DNA of 24,424 nucleotides from Methanobacteriota archaeon. Its GTDB lineage: Archaea; Thermoplasmatota; DTKX01; GCA-020343715. The stretch lies in contig JAUVEQ010000002.1 of assembly GCA_030594725.1 (NCBI GenBank), positions 1-24,424 on the forward strand. Reading direction: 5' to 3'. Positions 1 to 6,852 of this stretch are shown here, in pieces; positions within the stretch are counted from its first letter, which is position 1; each line of letters opens with the position of its first letter. The translations under genes and the position numbers were made by a program. The notes beneath the pieces were generated by a model. That model saw nothing but the letters and a program-made list of their open reading frames with translations. It did not search any database and had not been told where the DNA came from.

Positions 1-288
1 GAACTCCCGGTAGTTGGACCAGCCATCGTTGTCGGTGTCGAACAGGTCGTCCTTTATATTCGTGGGATCGAGCCCATACAGGACCTCCCAACCATCCCAG
101 CAGCCTCCACCATCGGTGTCGGGGTTCAGGGGGTTGGTGCCTGCGCGGAACTCATCCAGGTTACCAAGCTTGTCACCATCGGGGTCGGCCTTCTTGTCCG
201 TGGGGTCGTTTGGGCCCCAAGCCATTGCCGGGCCGACGAACAACGATGCGACGAGCATAAGTGCGACCAGTATCGCGAACCTCCTCAT
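1..288 (-). CDS. Secreted calcium-binding-repeat (thrombospondin type 3-like) protein, N-terminal part
   Basis: The gene runs off the left edge; 96 codons from an ATG at 288 are visible. Residues 1-23 form a clear signal peptide: MRR, a hydrophobic core, then AMA before Trp24. The mature part has Asp-rich loops of the DxDxDG type (DPDGDKLGNLDEF, NPDTDGGG, FDTDNDGWSNYREF), each followed by a short helix with Glu. This pattern is typical of thrombospondin type 3 or dockerin-like calcium-binding repeats, which usually act as rigid spacers or stalks in exported proteins. The start is set by the signal peptide and by a GGAAGTGA purine stretch just upstream. A strong TATA-like box lies at 334-344. 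The C-terminal domains, and so the actual function, lie outside the window. It is probably a cell-surface or secreted protein; the repeat type is fairly sure, the role unknown. Confidence 0.85.
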   Translation of the reverse strand, partial: MRRFAILVALMLVASLFVGPAMAWGPNDPTDKKADPDGDKLGNLDEFRAGTNPLNPDTDGGGCWDGWEVLYGLDPTNIKDDLFDTDNDGWSNYREF

Positions 289-333
289 TTTGTCACTTCC
301 ATTATGATTTACTGTCTCCAAAAAGCCTGCTCG

Positions 334-344
334 GCATATATAAG
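334..344 (-). promoter_or_regulatory. TATA box of the secreted Ca-binding protein gene
   Basis: Read on the minus strand the sequence is AAAAAGCTTATATATGCC, an A-rich BRE-like stretch followed by TTATATAT. It lies about 50 bases before the ATG at 288, which predicts a leader of roughly 25 bases carrying the GGAAGTGA ribosome-binding stretch. A second TATA-like match (GTATAAAA) lies at 391-399, at the end of the preceding gene. Confidence 0.55.
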
Positions 345-397
345 CTTTTTAGTACATGTTTCGAAGGGAATGGCCAGTACCCGTGTCCCTTTTATAC

Positions 398-1195
398 TCA
401 ATTGGGTGGGTCCCGGGGTACACTGGCTATCTCGAAGGAATGGCTCCACGAGGTGTCTTCTTGGTCCTCGGCCCCTATCGTGGCCTCCACGGGCCCTTCC
501 TCTGCATCCTGGCCGGCCCCTTGGGGGCCTTGGTTGCGTCCTTCCAAGGGTCGGATCTCCGACAGTCTGATCACCTCGTGCTCCAGGTCCAGGTATGCAA
601 GGCGGTCCGAGATACCGAGGACGTGGCCATCGCCCACGACGGCGACTATGTCGGGGATCTTCGTGTTGAAGGCCGCCAGCTTGCTGGCCATGTGCTCGTC
701 CCTCTCGTCGATGAGCACCCGTTTTATCGACGGGAACTTCTTCTCCAGCTCGGCCATGTAGGCCTCGGTGTTCTCCTCGAACTCCTTGAGCTCCTTCTCC
801 ACCCGCTTCTTGGAGACGAAGATGCTGCCCAGGGATGCCAGGAAGAACCAGACCCGTTCCTTTACGGACATCTCCTTCATCATCCTCCGGAACATCATCT
901 GGCCGTCCATGTCGATGAATGCCACGGGTATCTGGAGGTCCTGGGCCGCGTCGACAGCGGCCATCATCTCGTCGCCCACGGAGGAGCCGTACATGTCGGC
1001 CAGCTTCTCCTCGAACCGGGCCAGCATGTAGTATGAGAACGACGGGGGTTTCCCTCCCCTCTGCTTGCTCCTTATGACCTTGTACCTGACCTCGTCCAGC
1101 TCGACGCAGACCAGGCCGGGGAGCTTGCCGTTGATGACGCCCTGCACGCTATCACGGAGCTGGAACACGTGACCGATGCCCAGTAAGGTGATCAT
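398..1195 (-). CDS. TraB/PrgY family protein, short soluble form
   Basis: This 265-residue protein has the hallmarks of the TraB/PrgY/Tiki family: a first GxxH motif at residues 6-9 (GIGH), a conserved acidic motif VELDEVRY with Glu32, a conserved LIDERDEHMA at 161-170, and a second GxxH at 188-191 (GDGH). In related Tiki proteins the two GxxH motifs and the Glu form a metalloprotease site; for archaeal members the substrate is unknown. Many archaeal homologues continue into C-terminal membrane segments. Here the last 45 residues are a polar, acidic, low-complexity tail with no membrane helix. An open frame extends upstream of the ATG at 1195 but encodes unrelated sequence across the next gene's end, and a TATA-like CTTATAGG sits 26 bases before 1195, so the mRNA is probably leaderless. 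The family call is firm; the function is not known. Confidence 0.88.
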   Translation of the reverse strand: MITLLGIGHVFQLRDSVQGVINGKLPGLVCVELDEVRYKVIRSKQRGGKPPSFSYYMLARFEEKLADMYGSSVGDEMMAAVDAAQDLQIPVAFIDMDGQMMFRRMMKEMSVKERVWFFLASLGSIFVSKKRVEKELKEFEENTEAYMAELEKKFPSIKRVLIDERDEHMASKLAAFNTKIPDIVAVVGDGHVLGISDRLAYLDLEHEVIRLSEIRPLEGRNQGPQGAGQDAEEGPVEATIGAEDQEDTSWSHSFEIASVPRDPPN

Positions 1196-1217
1196 CGGTG
1201 CTTGGAAGCGAGGGGGA

Positions 1218-1225
1218 CCTATAAG
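1218..1225 (-). promoter_or_regulatory. TATA box of traB-like gene
   Basis: CTTATAGG on the minus strand, centred about 26 bases upstream of the ATG at 1195. This is the spacing expected between TATA and transcription start in archaea, so transcription should begin at or next to the start codon. Confidence 0.5.
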
Positions 1226-1308
1226 AGGGTTCTCCCACGGTTCCAAGCCCTGGCCATACCCTCTGGGGGGATGCTGGCCGTGGCCCCCGGGGGGACGGTC
1301 GGGTCTCG

Positions 1309-3024
1309 CTATAGGTCGACCAGGGGCAACAGTGCGTCGGCGGCCCTCGGATCGTCCAGGGCTGACCTTAATGCCTCCTCGTCCTCGAAGGGTCTGGCCC
1401 TGACTATCCTGGCCGCCCGCTTCTTCCCGATGCCGGGAACCGCCGACAGGAGGGACATGGGGCACGAGTCTATGTCCAGGGGGTCGGGCACGCCGGTGAC
1501 GCTTCGCATCCCGTAGCCCACCACACGCACGTCGAGGAAGGTCCCCAGTTCGAGCTTCGCGGGGATCCCTACCAGGAGTGGATATGAACCTATCTGGCGC
1601 CCGAACGTGGTGTTCCCGTCGTGGAGCTCGGTCCATACCCTCCTCATGGGCGCCGCGTATGGCAGCAGTGCCTGCAGGTTCGGAAGGTCTATCTCGGCCC
1701 GGACCTGGAGCTTGAACTTCCGGAAGGCCCGCTGGTCGTGCTTGACCTCCACCTGGCCGCACACGGGGGCGACCCGCCTGATATTGATGCGGCGGAGGAG
1801 CAGGCCCTCGTCCAGCACCTGCTCGAGGAAGGCCATGTTGAGCTCGAACGTCTCTGGCGTCTCTCCCTGCAGGCCACCGAGGAAGTTTATCCCGGGCAGT
1901 AGTGCCGGGAGGCCCGTGTCCGTGCCGTACCGGCCCCACCGGTTGATCGCCCGGATGGCCTCCATGCATTGCTCACGGGTCGCGTTCAGGTTGTTCGCCT
2001 GCTGGACAGCAGGGTCGGCGCTCTCCAGGCCGAGGGCCACCAAGTTGCCCCCGGTGCAGTACTCGATGATGAGCTGGGTGACCATCTCGGCCTCCTCGGG
2101 GTGGTCCGCGATCACCGCAGGGTTCGCATTGTCCACGTGCAGGACCTCGAGGGAGGGGGCGGCCCTCCTGATGCCCTCCAGCAGCGACCGCAGCGCATGG
2201 GGGTCCGGCACGGGGGACTCCTCCTCCCCGACGCCGAGGGCCTTGTACGAGTAGATGCAGCTCTGTCCTCCGAGCCTGTACGAGACCACGCCCAGCCTGT
2301 CCAACGCCCGGACCTCTTTGGCGATCTCGCTGGGCTCACGGAAGACGGGGGCGATGTCCCTTACCGTGGTGCAGAAGGAGCACCCGCCGAAGGCGTGGCG
2401 GATGCATCCCCTGTAGGTCTCGATCTCGACGATCAGGGGATGGGGGATCTCCCGGCTGGAGGACACTATGTCGGCGCCCTCCACCGACCACGACGCCCAC
2501 TCCTCCCGGGTCCGGAACCTCTGCATGGGCTCCTCCTCTCCCCCGAGCAGATCATGGAGGTAGGCGTCCCCGTCCCTCGTGGCCACGTGGTCGAAGGCCT
2601 CGTGGTGGGCTTGGGTCATCCTCTCCCCGGAGGTCCAACCCCAGCGGGCCACGGGCCCTACCAGGATGGTGGGGCCAGGGAAGGACCGGGCGATCTCGGA
2701 AAGTTCCCTGGCCGAGGCGGGTCTCCCCCGGAGGTAGTTCCCCGGCACGACCGCGCCGCCCAGGAGGACCAGGAGGTCGTACCTGTCGCCACCGGGCATG
2801 GCCAGCAGGTCACGGTCACGGTCCTTCCCCCTCGGCCGGGGGCCCTTGGGCGGGGCGCCCTTCCTGCTCACCCTGCGGACCTCATCGATGGTCGAATAGA
2901 GGACGCCCTCGCAGCCAGCTGTCCAGGCCGCGCCGGCCAGGTAACGTGGTAGCGGAGCGATGTAGGGCGGAACGCCCAGGGCCGCGGGCTCGTCGGTGTA
3001 CCCGTCGACGATGGCTATATCCAC
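1309..3024 (-). CDS. Radical SAM enzyme with C-terminal helix-hairpin-helix (COG1031 type)
   Basis: The protein has 571 residues from a GTG at 3024. The N-terminal third (about 1-190) resembles a nucleotide- or cobalamin-binding-like alpha/beta region. The radical SAM core follows, with an unusual cluster motif C207-x7-C215-x2-C218 (RGCIRHAFGGCSFC) instead of CxxxCxxC; this spacing is what I expect for the archaeal COG1031 group. The last ~45 residues contain a helix-hairpin-helix (AVPGIGKKRAARIVRARPF), a fold that usually contacts nucleic acid backbones. It presumably cleaves SAM reductively on a nucleic acid or nucleic-acid-linked substrate, but the substrate is unknown. The frame is open to an ATG at 3084, but a TTTAGTAT box (3047-3054) lies inside that extension, 26 bases before the GTG, and the extra 20 residues look non-homologous. 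I therefore prefer GTG. Divergent from the next gene. Confidence 0.88.
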   Translation of the reverse strand: MDIAIVDGYTDEPAALGVPPYIAPLPRYLAGAAWTAGCEGVLYSTIDEVRRVSRKGAPPKGPRPRGKDRDRDLLAMPGGDRYDLLVLLGGAVVPGNYLRGRPASARELSEIARSFPGPTILVGPVARWGWTSGERMTQAHHEAFDHVATRDGDAYLHDLLGGEEEPMQRFRTREEWASWSVEGADIVSSSREIPHPLIVEIETYRGCIRHAFGGCSFCTTVRDIAPVFREPSEIAKEVRALDRLGVVSYRLGGQSCIYSYKALGVGEEESPVPDPHALRSLLEGIRRAAPSLEVLHVDNANPAVIADHPEEAEMVTQLIIEYCTGGNLVALGLESADPAVQQANNLNATREQCMEAIRAINRWGRYGTDTGLPALLPGINFLGGLQGETPETFELNMAFLEQVLDEGLLLRRINIRRVAPVCGQVEVKHDQRAFRKFKLQVRAEIDLPNLQALLPYAAPMRRVWTELHDGNTTFGRQIGSYPLLVGIPAKLELGTFLDVRVVGYGMRSVTGVPDPLDIDSCPMSLLSAVPGIGKKRAARIVRARPFEDEEALRSALDDPRAADALLPLVDL

Positions 3025-3046
3025 GTCCCTCCCAAGCCCCCCGGGG

Positions 3047-3054
3047 ATACTAAA
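3047..3054 (-). promoter_or_regulatory. TATA box of radical SAM gene
   Basis: CCCTTTAGTATCC on the minus strand, centred about 26 bases before the GTG at 3024. It supports the GTG start and a leaderless mRNA. Confidence 0.45.
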
Positions 3055-3104
3055 GGGTTTTGAGAGGGCCGCCCTGCCCGGCATCTGCGACCAGCGAACA
3101 AAGG

Positions 3105-3113
3105 TTCATATAG
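3105..3113 (+). promoter_or_regulatory. TATA box of the acidic Cys-cluster protein gene
   Basis: AAAGGTTCATATAGG: an A/G-rich BRE-like stretch followed by TTCATATAG, centred about 37 bases before the ATG at 3147. A GAGGT stretch at 3135-3139, seven bases before the ATG, could serve as ribosome-binding site. Confidence 0.45.
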
Positions 3114-3146
3114 GCCTCCGAGCATTTTCCCCGAGAGGTCCGGACG

Positions 3147-3782
3147 ATGGCGGTCGCGAGAGTGAGATGGAGGAACGTCCGAGAGTTCCTGGACGACCTT
3201 CCCACAGTCCATTGCACCGTTAAGCCGGACCATGATTTCTGTACCGTGTGCATGAGGATCAACCACCTCATCGCCCACGACTGTCCCCTGTTCCACCAGA
3301 GACCCAAGCGAAAGCCCCGGAAACCACCGGTCCACGAGAGCGTTCCGGGAGAGCCTATCAAGGACCACGTCTCCGCCGACGACGTGGCCGACGTGCTCAA
3401 GGGCGAGGACTTCCCCATCATCGAGTTCGCCGGGCCCCGTGGCATGCCCAGGGCCAAGGAGGACGAGGAGGTCCTGGATGTGAAGCCCCTCGAGGTCGTG
3501 CCCCTGGAGGAGAAGGGGACACCGCCCAAGGTCAGGAAGGTCCCTAGGGAGGAGATCAAGGAGGCGAAGCCGTCCGACGTGCCTGACCGGGACCCCGAGT
3601 CCATCGTCCAAGAGATCATGGAGGAGCTGGAGTTCCCCGAGGAGGGGGACCTGGACGAGGGTGAGGAGCCCGACCTGGACGCGGACGACGGGGAGCTGGA
3701 CGGGGAGGCGAAGATGGGACCCCCGCCGGTGATCGTCCAGAAGGAGGCGGTGAAGAAGCGCCGCCCCAAGTCGAAGGATTAG
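3147..3782 (+). CDS. Uncharacterised acidic protein with N-terminal Cys/His cluster
   Basis: I do not recognise this 211-residue protein. Its first 50 residues hold four cysteines (C23, C32, C35, C46; spacing x8, x2, x10) and five histidines (22, 29, 40, 44, 50). That layout suggests a small zinc-binding fold, although the C-x8-C first pair is not a standard ribbon. From about residue 60 the chain is Pro-, Glu- and Asp-rich and probably disordered, with a very acidic patch near 165-190. It ends in a basic tail (KKRRPKSKD). There is no signal peptide or membrane helix, so it should be cytoplasmic. The mixed acidic and basic disordered tail would suit an adaptor that binds nucleic acid or another protein, which is only inference. 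It ends 9 bases from the convergent stop of the DRG gene. Codon use matches its neighbours, so it looks like a real gene. Confidence 0.75.
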   Translation: MAVARVRWRNVREFLDDLPTVHCTVKPDHDFCTVCMRINHLIAHDCPLFHQRPKRKPRKPPVHESVPGEPIKDHVSADDVADVLKGEDFPIIEFAGPRGMPRAKEDEEVLDVKPLEVVPLEEKGTPPKVRKVPREEIKEAKPSDVPDRDPESIVQEIMEELEFPEEGDLDEGEEPDLDADDGELDGEAKMGPPPVIVQKEAVKKRRPKSKD

Positions 3783-3791
3783 CGACGCCCG

Positions 3792-4898
3792 TCACCTGCG
3801 CTGCACCAGGGTTATCACGTCACCTTCCTGCAGTATGTGGTCCAGGCCCACGCTCTGTCCCGGGAACTTGGCGCTCTCCCCCCAGACGTTGGCGAACCGG
3901 AACTTCCGCTTGATGTCCCTGTGGATGGTGTCACACACGTCCCTCACGGTGGCGCCACATCTGATGATGAGGGGTTCCTCGTAATCGGTCTCCCCGCCCC
4001 TGGGACGCATGTATATGCGCATCAGGTCCAGGTTCTCGAATATCGTGTCCTTGAGCAGCTCCAGGTTGGTGTCCTTGTCCGCCGAGATCGGCACCACGGG
4101 GAAGCCCATGGTCTTCAGATCATCGACTATCGGATGCCAGGTCGCCTCTGGCACGGCGTCGATCTTGTTCACAGCTGCCATCGCCATCACGTAGCGGCGG
4201 TTTCCCTGCAGGTAGTCCACCAGCTGGTCCTCGTCCACGTCCTGGCGGAGCACCACGTCGGCGTTCACCAGGCCGTATGCCCGGACCATCGCGGTGACCA
4301 GCTCGTCGTCCAGAATGGTCAGCTTGACGGTGCTGCGCACGTTGATGCCGCCCCGGTTCCGGGGGGTGATGACGATATCGGCCTCCCGCTCGTTGAGGCG
4401 CAGGCCAGCGATGTTGAGCTCACGGATGAGGACGTACGCCTCTGGTCGGTAGACATCGACCAGCAGCAGGATCATGTCGGCGGTCCTTACCACGGCCAGG
4501 ACCTCACGGCCTCGCCCCTTGCCCTTGGAGGCGCCCGCGATCAGGCCCGGCAGGTCGAGCATCTGGATGTTGGCTCCCCTGTGCTTGAGGGTGCCCGGAA
4601 CCACGGTCGTGGTGGTGAAGTCGAAGTGTCCGATCTCCGAATCGGCCTGGGTGAGCTTGTTGAGGAGGGTCGACTTGCCGGAGCTGGGAAGGCCCACTAT
4701 CGCAATGGTGGCATTGCCCGACTTGCGGATGGCGTATCCCTTGCCACCGCCCTTGGAGGCGGCCCGGGCATCCGACTCCACCCTGAGGCGCGCCAGCTTT
4801 GCCTTGAGCTTGCCGATGTGGTGCTGGGTCGCCTTGTTGTACTTGGTGGAGGAGATCTCCTCCTCGATCTCCTTTATCTGCTCATCGATGGTCACCAT
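3792..4898 (-). CDS. DRG/Obg-family GTP-binding protein with TGS domain
   Basis: This is a 368-residue, full-length member of the developmentally regulated GTP-binding protein family, a ribosome-associated translation GTPase conserved in archaea and eukaryotes. An N-terminal helical region (1-60) is rich in charged residues. The G domain shows G1 GLPSSGKST (69-77), a Thr run for G2 (95-98), G3 DLPG (115-118) and the DRG-typical GLIAGASKGKGRG after it, G4 NKID (244-247) and G5 SAD (272-274). An inserted helical domain sits between G3 and G4, as in eukaryotic DRG1/2. Residues ~293-367 are a TGS domain ending DVITLVQRR. All motifs are intact. A CCTTAAATGG TATA-like box lies at 4952-4961, about 59 bases before the ATG, giving a leader of roughly 30 bases. 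It is cytoplasmic and probably its own transcription unit. Confidence 0.96.
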   Translation of the reverse strand: MVTIDEQIKEIEEEISSTKYNKATQHHIGKLKAKLARLRVESDARAASKGGGKGYAIRKSGNATIAIVGLPSSGKSTLLNKLTQADSEIGHFDFTTTTVVPGTLKHRGANIQMLDLPGLIAGASKGKGRGREVLAVVRTADMILLLVDVYRPEAYVLIRELNIAGLRLNEREADIVITPRNRGGINVRSTVKLTILDDELVTAMVRAYGLVNADVVLRQDVDEDQLVDYLQGNRRYVMAMAAVNKIDAVPEATWHPIVDDLKTMGFPVVPISADKDTNLELLKDTIFENLDLMRIYMRPRGGETDYEEPLIIRCGATVRDVCDTIHRDIKRKFRFANVWGESAKFPGQSVGLDHILQEGDVITLVQRR

Positions 4899-4980
4899 GC
4901 TCGATCTCGCCTCTTCCTATCGCTAGCCAGGATGGTGGATGGCGGGGGTCCCATTTAAGGGCTTTGGGGACGTGCCGGGC

Positions 4981-6750
4981 TCACAGATGGTGGGCGATGT
5001 TCAGCAACCATGGGGCCATGATCGCGCTGTAGGTCACCGAGGCCATCAGGCTGTTGCTCCTGTGGTATATGATGGTGGAGCCCAGACCTATCACGGTGAC
5101 CATCAGGAAGTAGACCGTTCCGAAGTCCACGTCGAAGTGCTCGCGGCCGACGTTCCACATCATCACAAGGATCAGCAGGGCGTACAGGCCGTACATTATG
5201 CCGAAGAAGGTCAATTGGTAGGGCAGTCGGTGGCGCAGGAAGAACCTTGACAGCAGGCTCTTCACCTTCATGTGCAGCAACTTGCGCATCCACAGCTCGT
5301 GACCCATGAAGAAACCGAAGCTGATGAGGGCCACGACGAAGAACTCGTAGCCCTTCGGATAGTTGGGACCGAAGAGCAGGACCTGGCCGAGGAAGAAGTT
5401 GATGACGATGACGACGAGGGCTATCATGCCGGAGACGATGCCACGGAGGTTGCCACAGGTCTCGGACGTCAGTTCATCGTCCCGGGGCATCCAGAACGAC
5501 CAGATGTACCAGACGAGCATGCCGAACCCTATCAGCAGGGCCGATGCCCACAGCAGGGTGTAGTAGAACTGGGCCGCGGGCAATATTTCCATGAAGGGGT
5601 TGTCTGTCAGTATGTTGTACAATCGCCCCACGGCGTACGCTATCGCCACGTAGGCGACGATGTCGATGATGGTCGCCACTCCCACGAACATTGGCTTGAC
5701 CTCCCTGGAGAACTGCGGGATGTACGACCGGGAGGTCTTCTTCATCACGAGGACCTCGTAGACCATCATGAAGGCGAGGATCATCACAGCGAAGCTGGAG
5801 GCGTGGACCAGCCTGTTGACCGCCTCCACCTCCTCGTAATTGAAGTCGTAGTCCACCCTGGGGGTCAACTCCAGTCTCCTGTAGAGGTAGTCGATGGTGA
5901 ACTCGAGGACCCGCTGGTCCTCCGACAGGTCATGGCCGAGGTCGGCCATCTGGAAGAGCTCGGCCTTCTCCACCATCGGACCGAACTGGTCGTCCGGGAT
6001 CTTCTTGTCCTGACCGCCGTAGATGATGTAGACCTTGTTGGGGTCCCAGTTCGGCGCATCCATGTGGGCCACGATGGACCTGTTGTTCCTCTCCTCCGTC
6101 GTGGTCCAGTCCACGTCGTTGATGCGCCGGTCGATGAACGGCTCGATCTCGTCCCAATTATCGTTGTACAGGGGGGTTATGTCGATGGGCGGCGCCCATG
6201 CGACCACGGCCGCCAGGGTCACGTTCCTCTCGAGGAGGATGTTGTTGGCCATCAGGCACGCGGCGCCACCGAAGCCATCGCCCACCACGGCGATGCGTTC
6301 GGGGTCCACCTTGCTGACGTCCTGGGCCAGGAACTCGTAGGCGGCGATGATGTCGTAGGCCTCTCCCTCGTAGTAATCGTTGAACGTTGTGTAGCCACGA
6401 CTACGTCCGTGGTCCCGCAGGTCAAGGGCCAGTACCACGAATCCCTCCCTGGCGAGCTCGAAGGATAAACGGTTGTTCTGTTCCTTGTGACCGCCTAGGT
6501 CGTGGGTGATTATCACCGCTGGCGCCCCCGAGTCCGGGGCATCGTTGGGGGTGAGGAGCAGGCCGCTCAATTGCTCGTCCTGGTCGTTCTCCAGCTCGAC
6601 CCACTCGAACTGGAAGTCGTTGTCGATGATGGAGACCTTGATGGACATGATCAGGCAGACCACCAGGATGACCGTGGCTACGAACAGGATCTTCCCCAGA
6701 TTCCTGAACCTTCTCTCCCTTCTGGAATATACAGGGACGTAGTCAGCCAC
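4981..6750 (-). CDS. Membrane-anchored alpha/beta-hydrolase-like protein with polytopic C-terminus; nucleophile Ser replaced
   Basis: The protein has 589 residues from a GTG at 6750. One membrane helix lies near residues 20-38. An alpha/beta-hydrolase domain follows (~50-295), and then about seven membrane helices (roughly 319-335, 355-376, 397-417, 438-456, 468-484, 511-532, 546-563). The hydrolase domain has the oxyanion-type THDLGGH, the DLRDHGRS strand, a C-terminal GGQD (Asp248) and a LGHD (His273). However, the nucleophile elbow reads V-V-G-D-G-F-G-G: Gly159 (codon GGC) stands where GxSxG proteins have Ser. It is therefore either catalytically dead or uses another residue, and may bind a ligand instead. 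The start is chosen because GGGAGG lies 7 bases before the GTG; the open frame also allows ATG at 6801. I do not recognise the family as a whole. Confidence 0.82.
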   Translation of the reverse strand: MADYVPVYSRRERRFRNLGKILFVATVILVVCLIMSIKVSIIDNDFQFEWVELENDQDEQLSGLLLTPNDAPDSGAPAVIITHDLGGHKEQNNRLSFELAREGFVVLALDLRDHGRSRGYTTFNDYYEGEAYDIIAAYEFLAQDVSKVDPERIAVVGDGFGGAACLMANNILLERNVTLAAVVAWAPPIDITPLYNDNWDEIEPFIDRRINDVDWTTTEERNNRSIVAHMDAPNWDPNKVYIIYGGQDKKIPDDQFGPMVEKAELFQMADLGHDLSEDQRVLEFTIDYLYRRLELTPRVDYDFNYEEVEAVNRLVHASSFAVMILAFMMVYEVLVMKKTSRSYIPQFSREVKPMFVGVATIIDIVAYVAIAYAVGRLYNILTDNPFMEILPAAQFYYTLLWASALLIGFGMLVWYIWSFWMPRDDELTSETCGNLRGIVSGMIALVVIVINFFLGQVLLFGPNYPKGYEFFVVALISFGFFMGHELWMRKLLHMKVKSLLSRFFLRHRLPYQLTFFGIMYGLYALLILVMMWNVGREHFDVDFGTVYFLMVTVIGLGSTIIYHRSNSLMASVTYSAIMAPWLLNIAHHL

Positions 6751-6852
6751 AGCCCAGCCTCCCGAACCTGAATATTGAGCTCCCAGGAGGTTATTAAGCA
6801 TTCCCTTCTGATTATAGAAAACGATAGGTTGAGAATAGGGGGTCCAGTGCCC

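Noticed and set aside
1196..1969. N-terminal extension of the TraB frame
   Set aside because: The extra 258 residues are Arg/Gly/Pro-rich, lie antiparallel in the radical SAM gene, and follow no family; the first GxxH motif begins six residues after ATG 1195.
5272..6468. Long plus-strand open frame, His/Asp/Glu/Val-rich
   Set aside because: Typical GC-rich antisense shadow of the membrane hydrolase gene; composition is not protein-like and no promoter precedes it.
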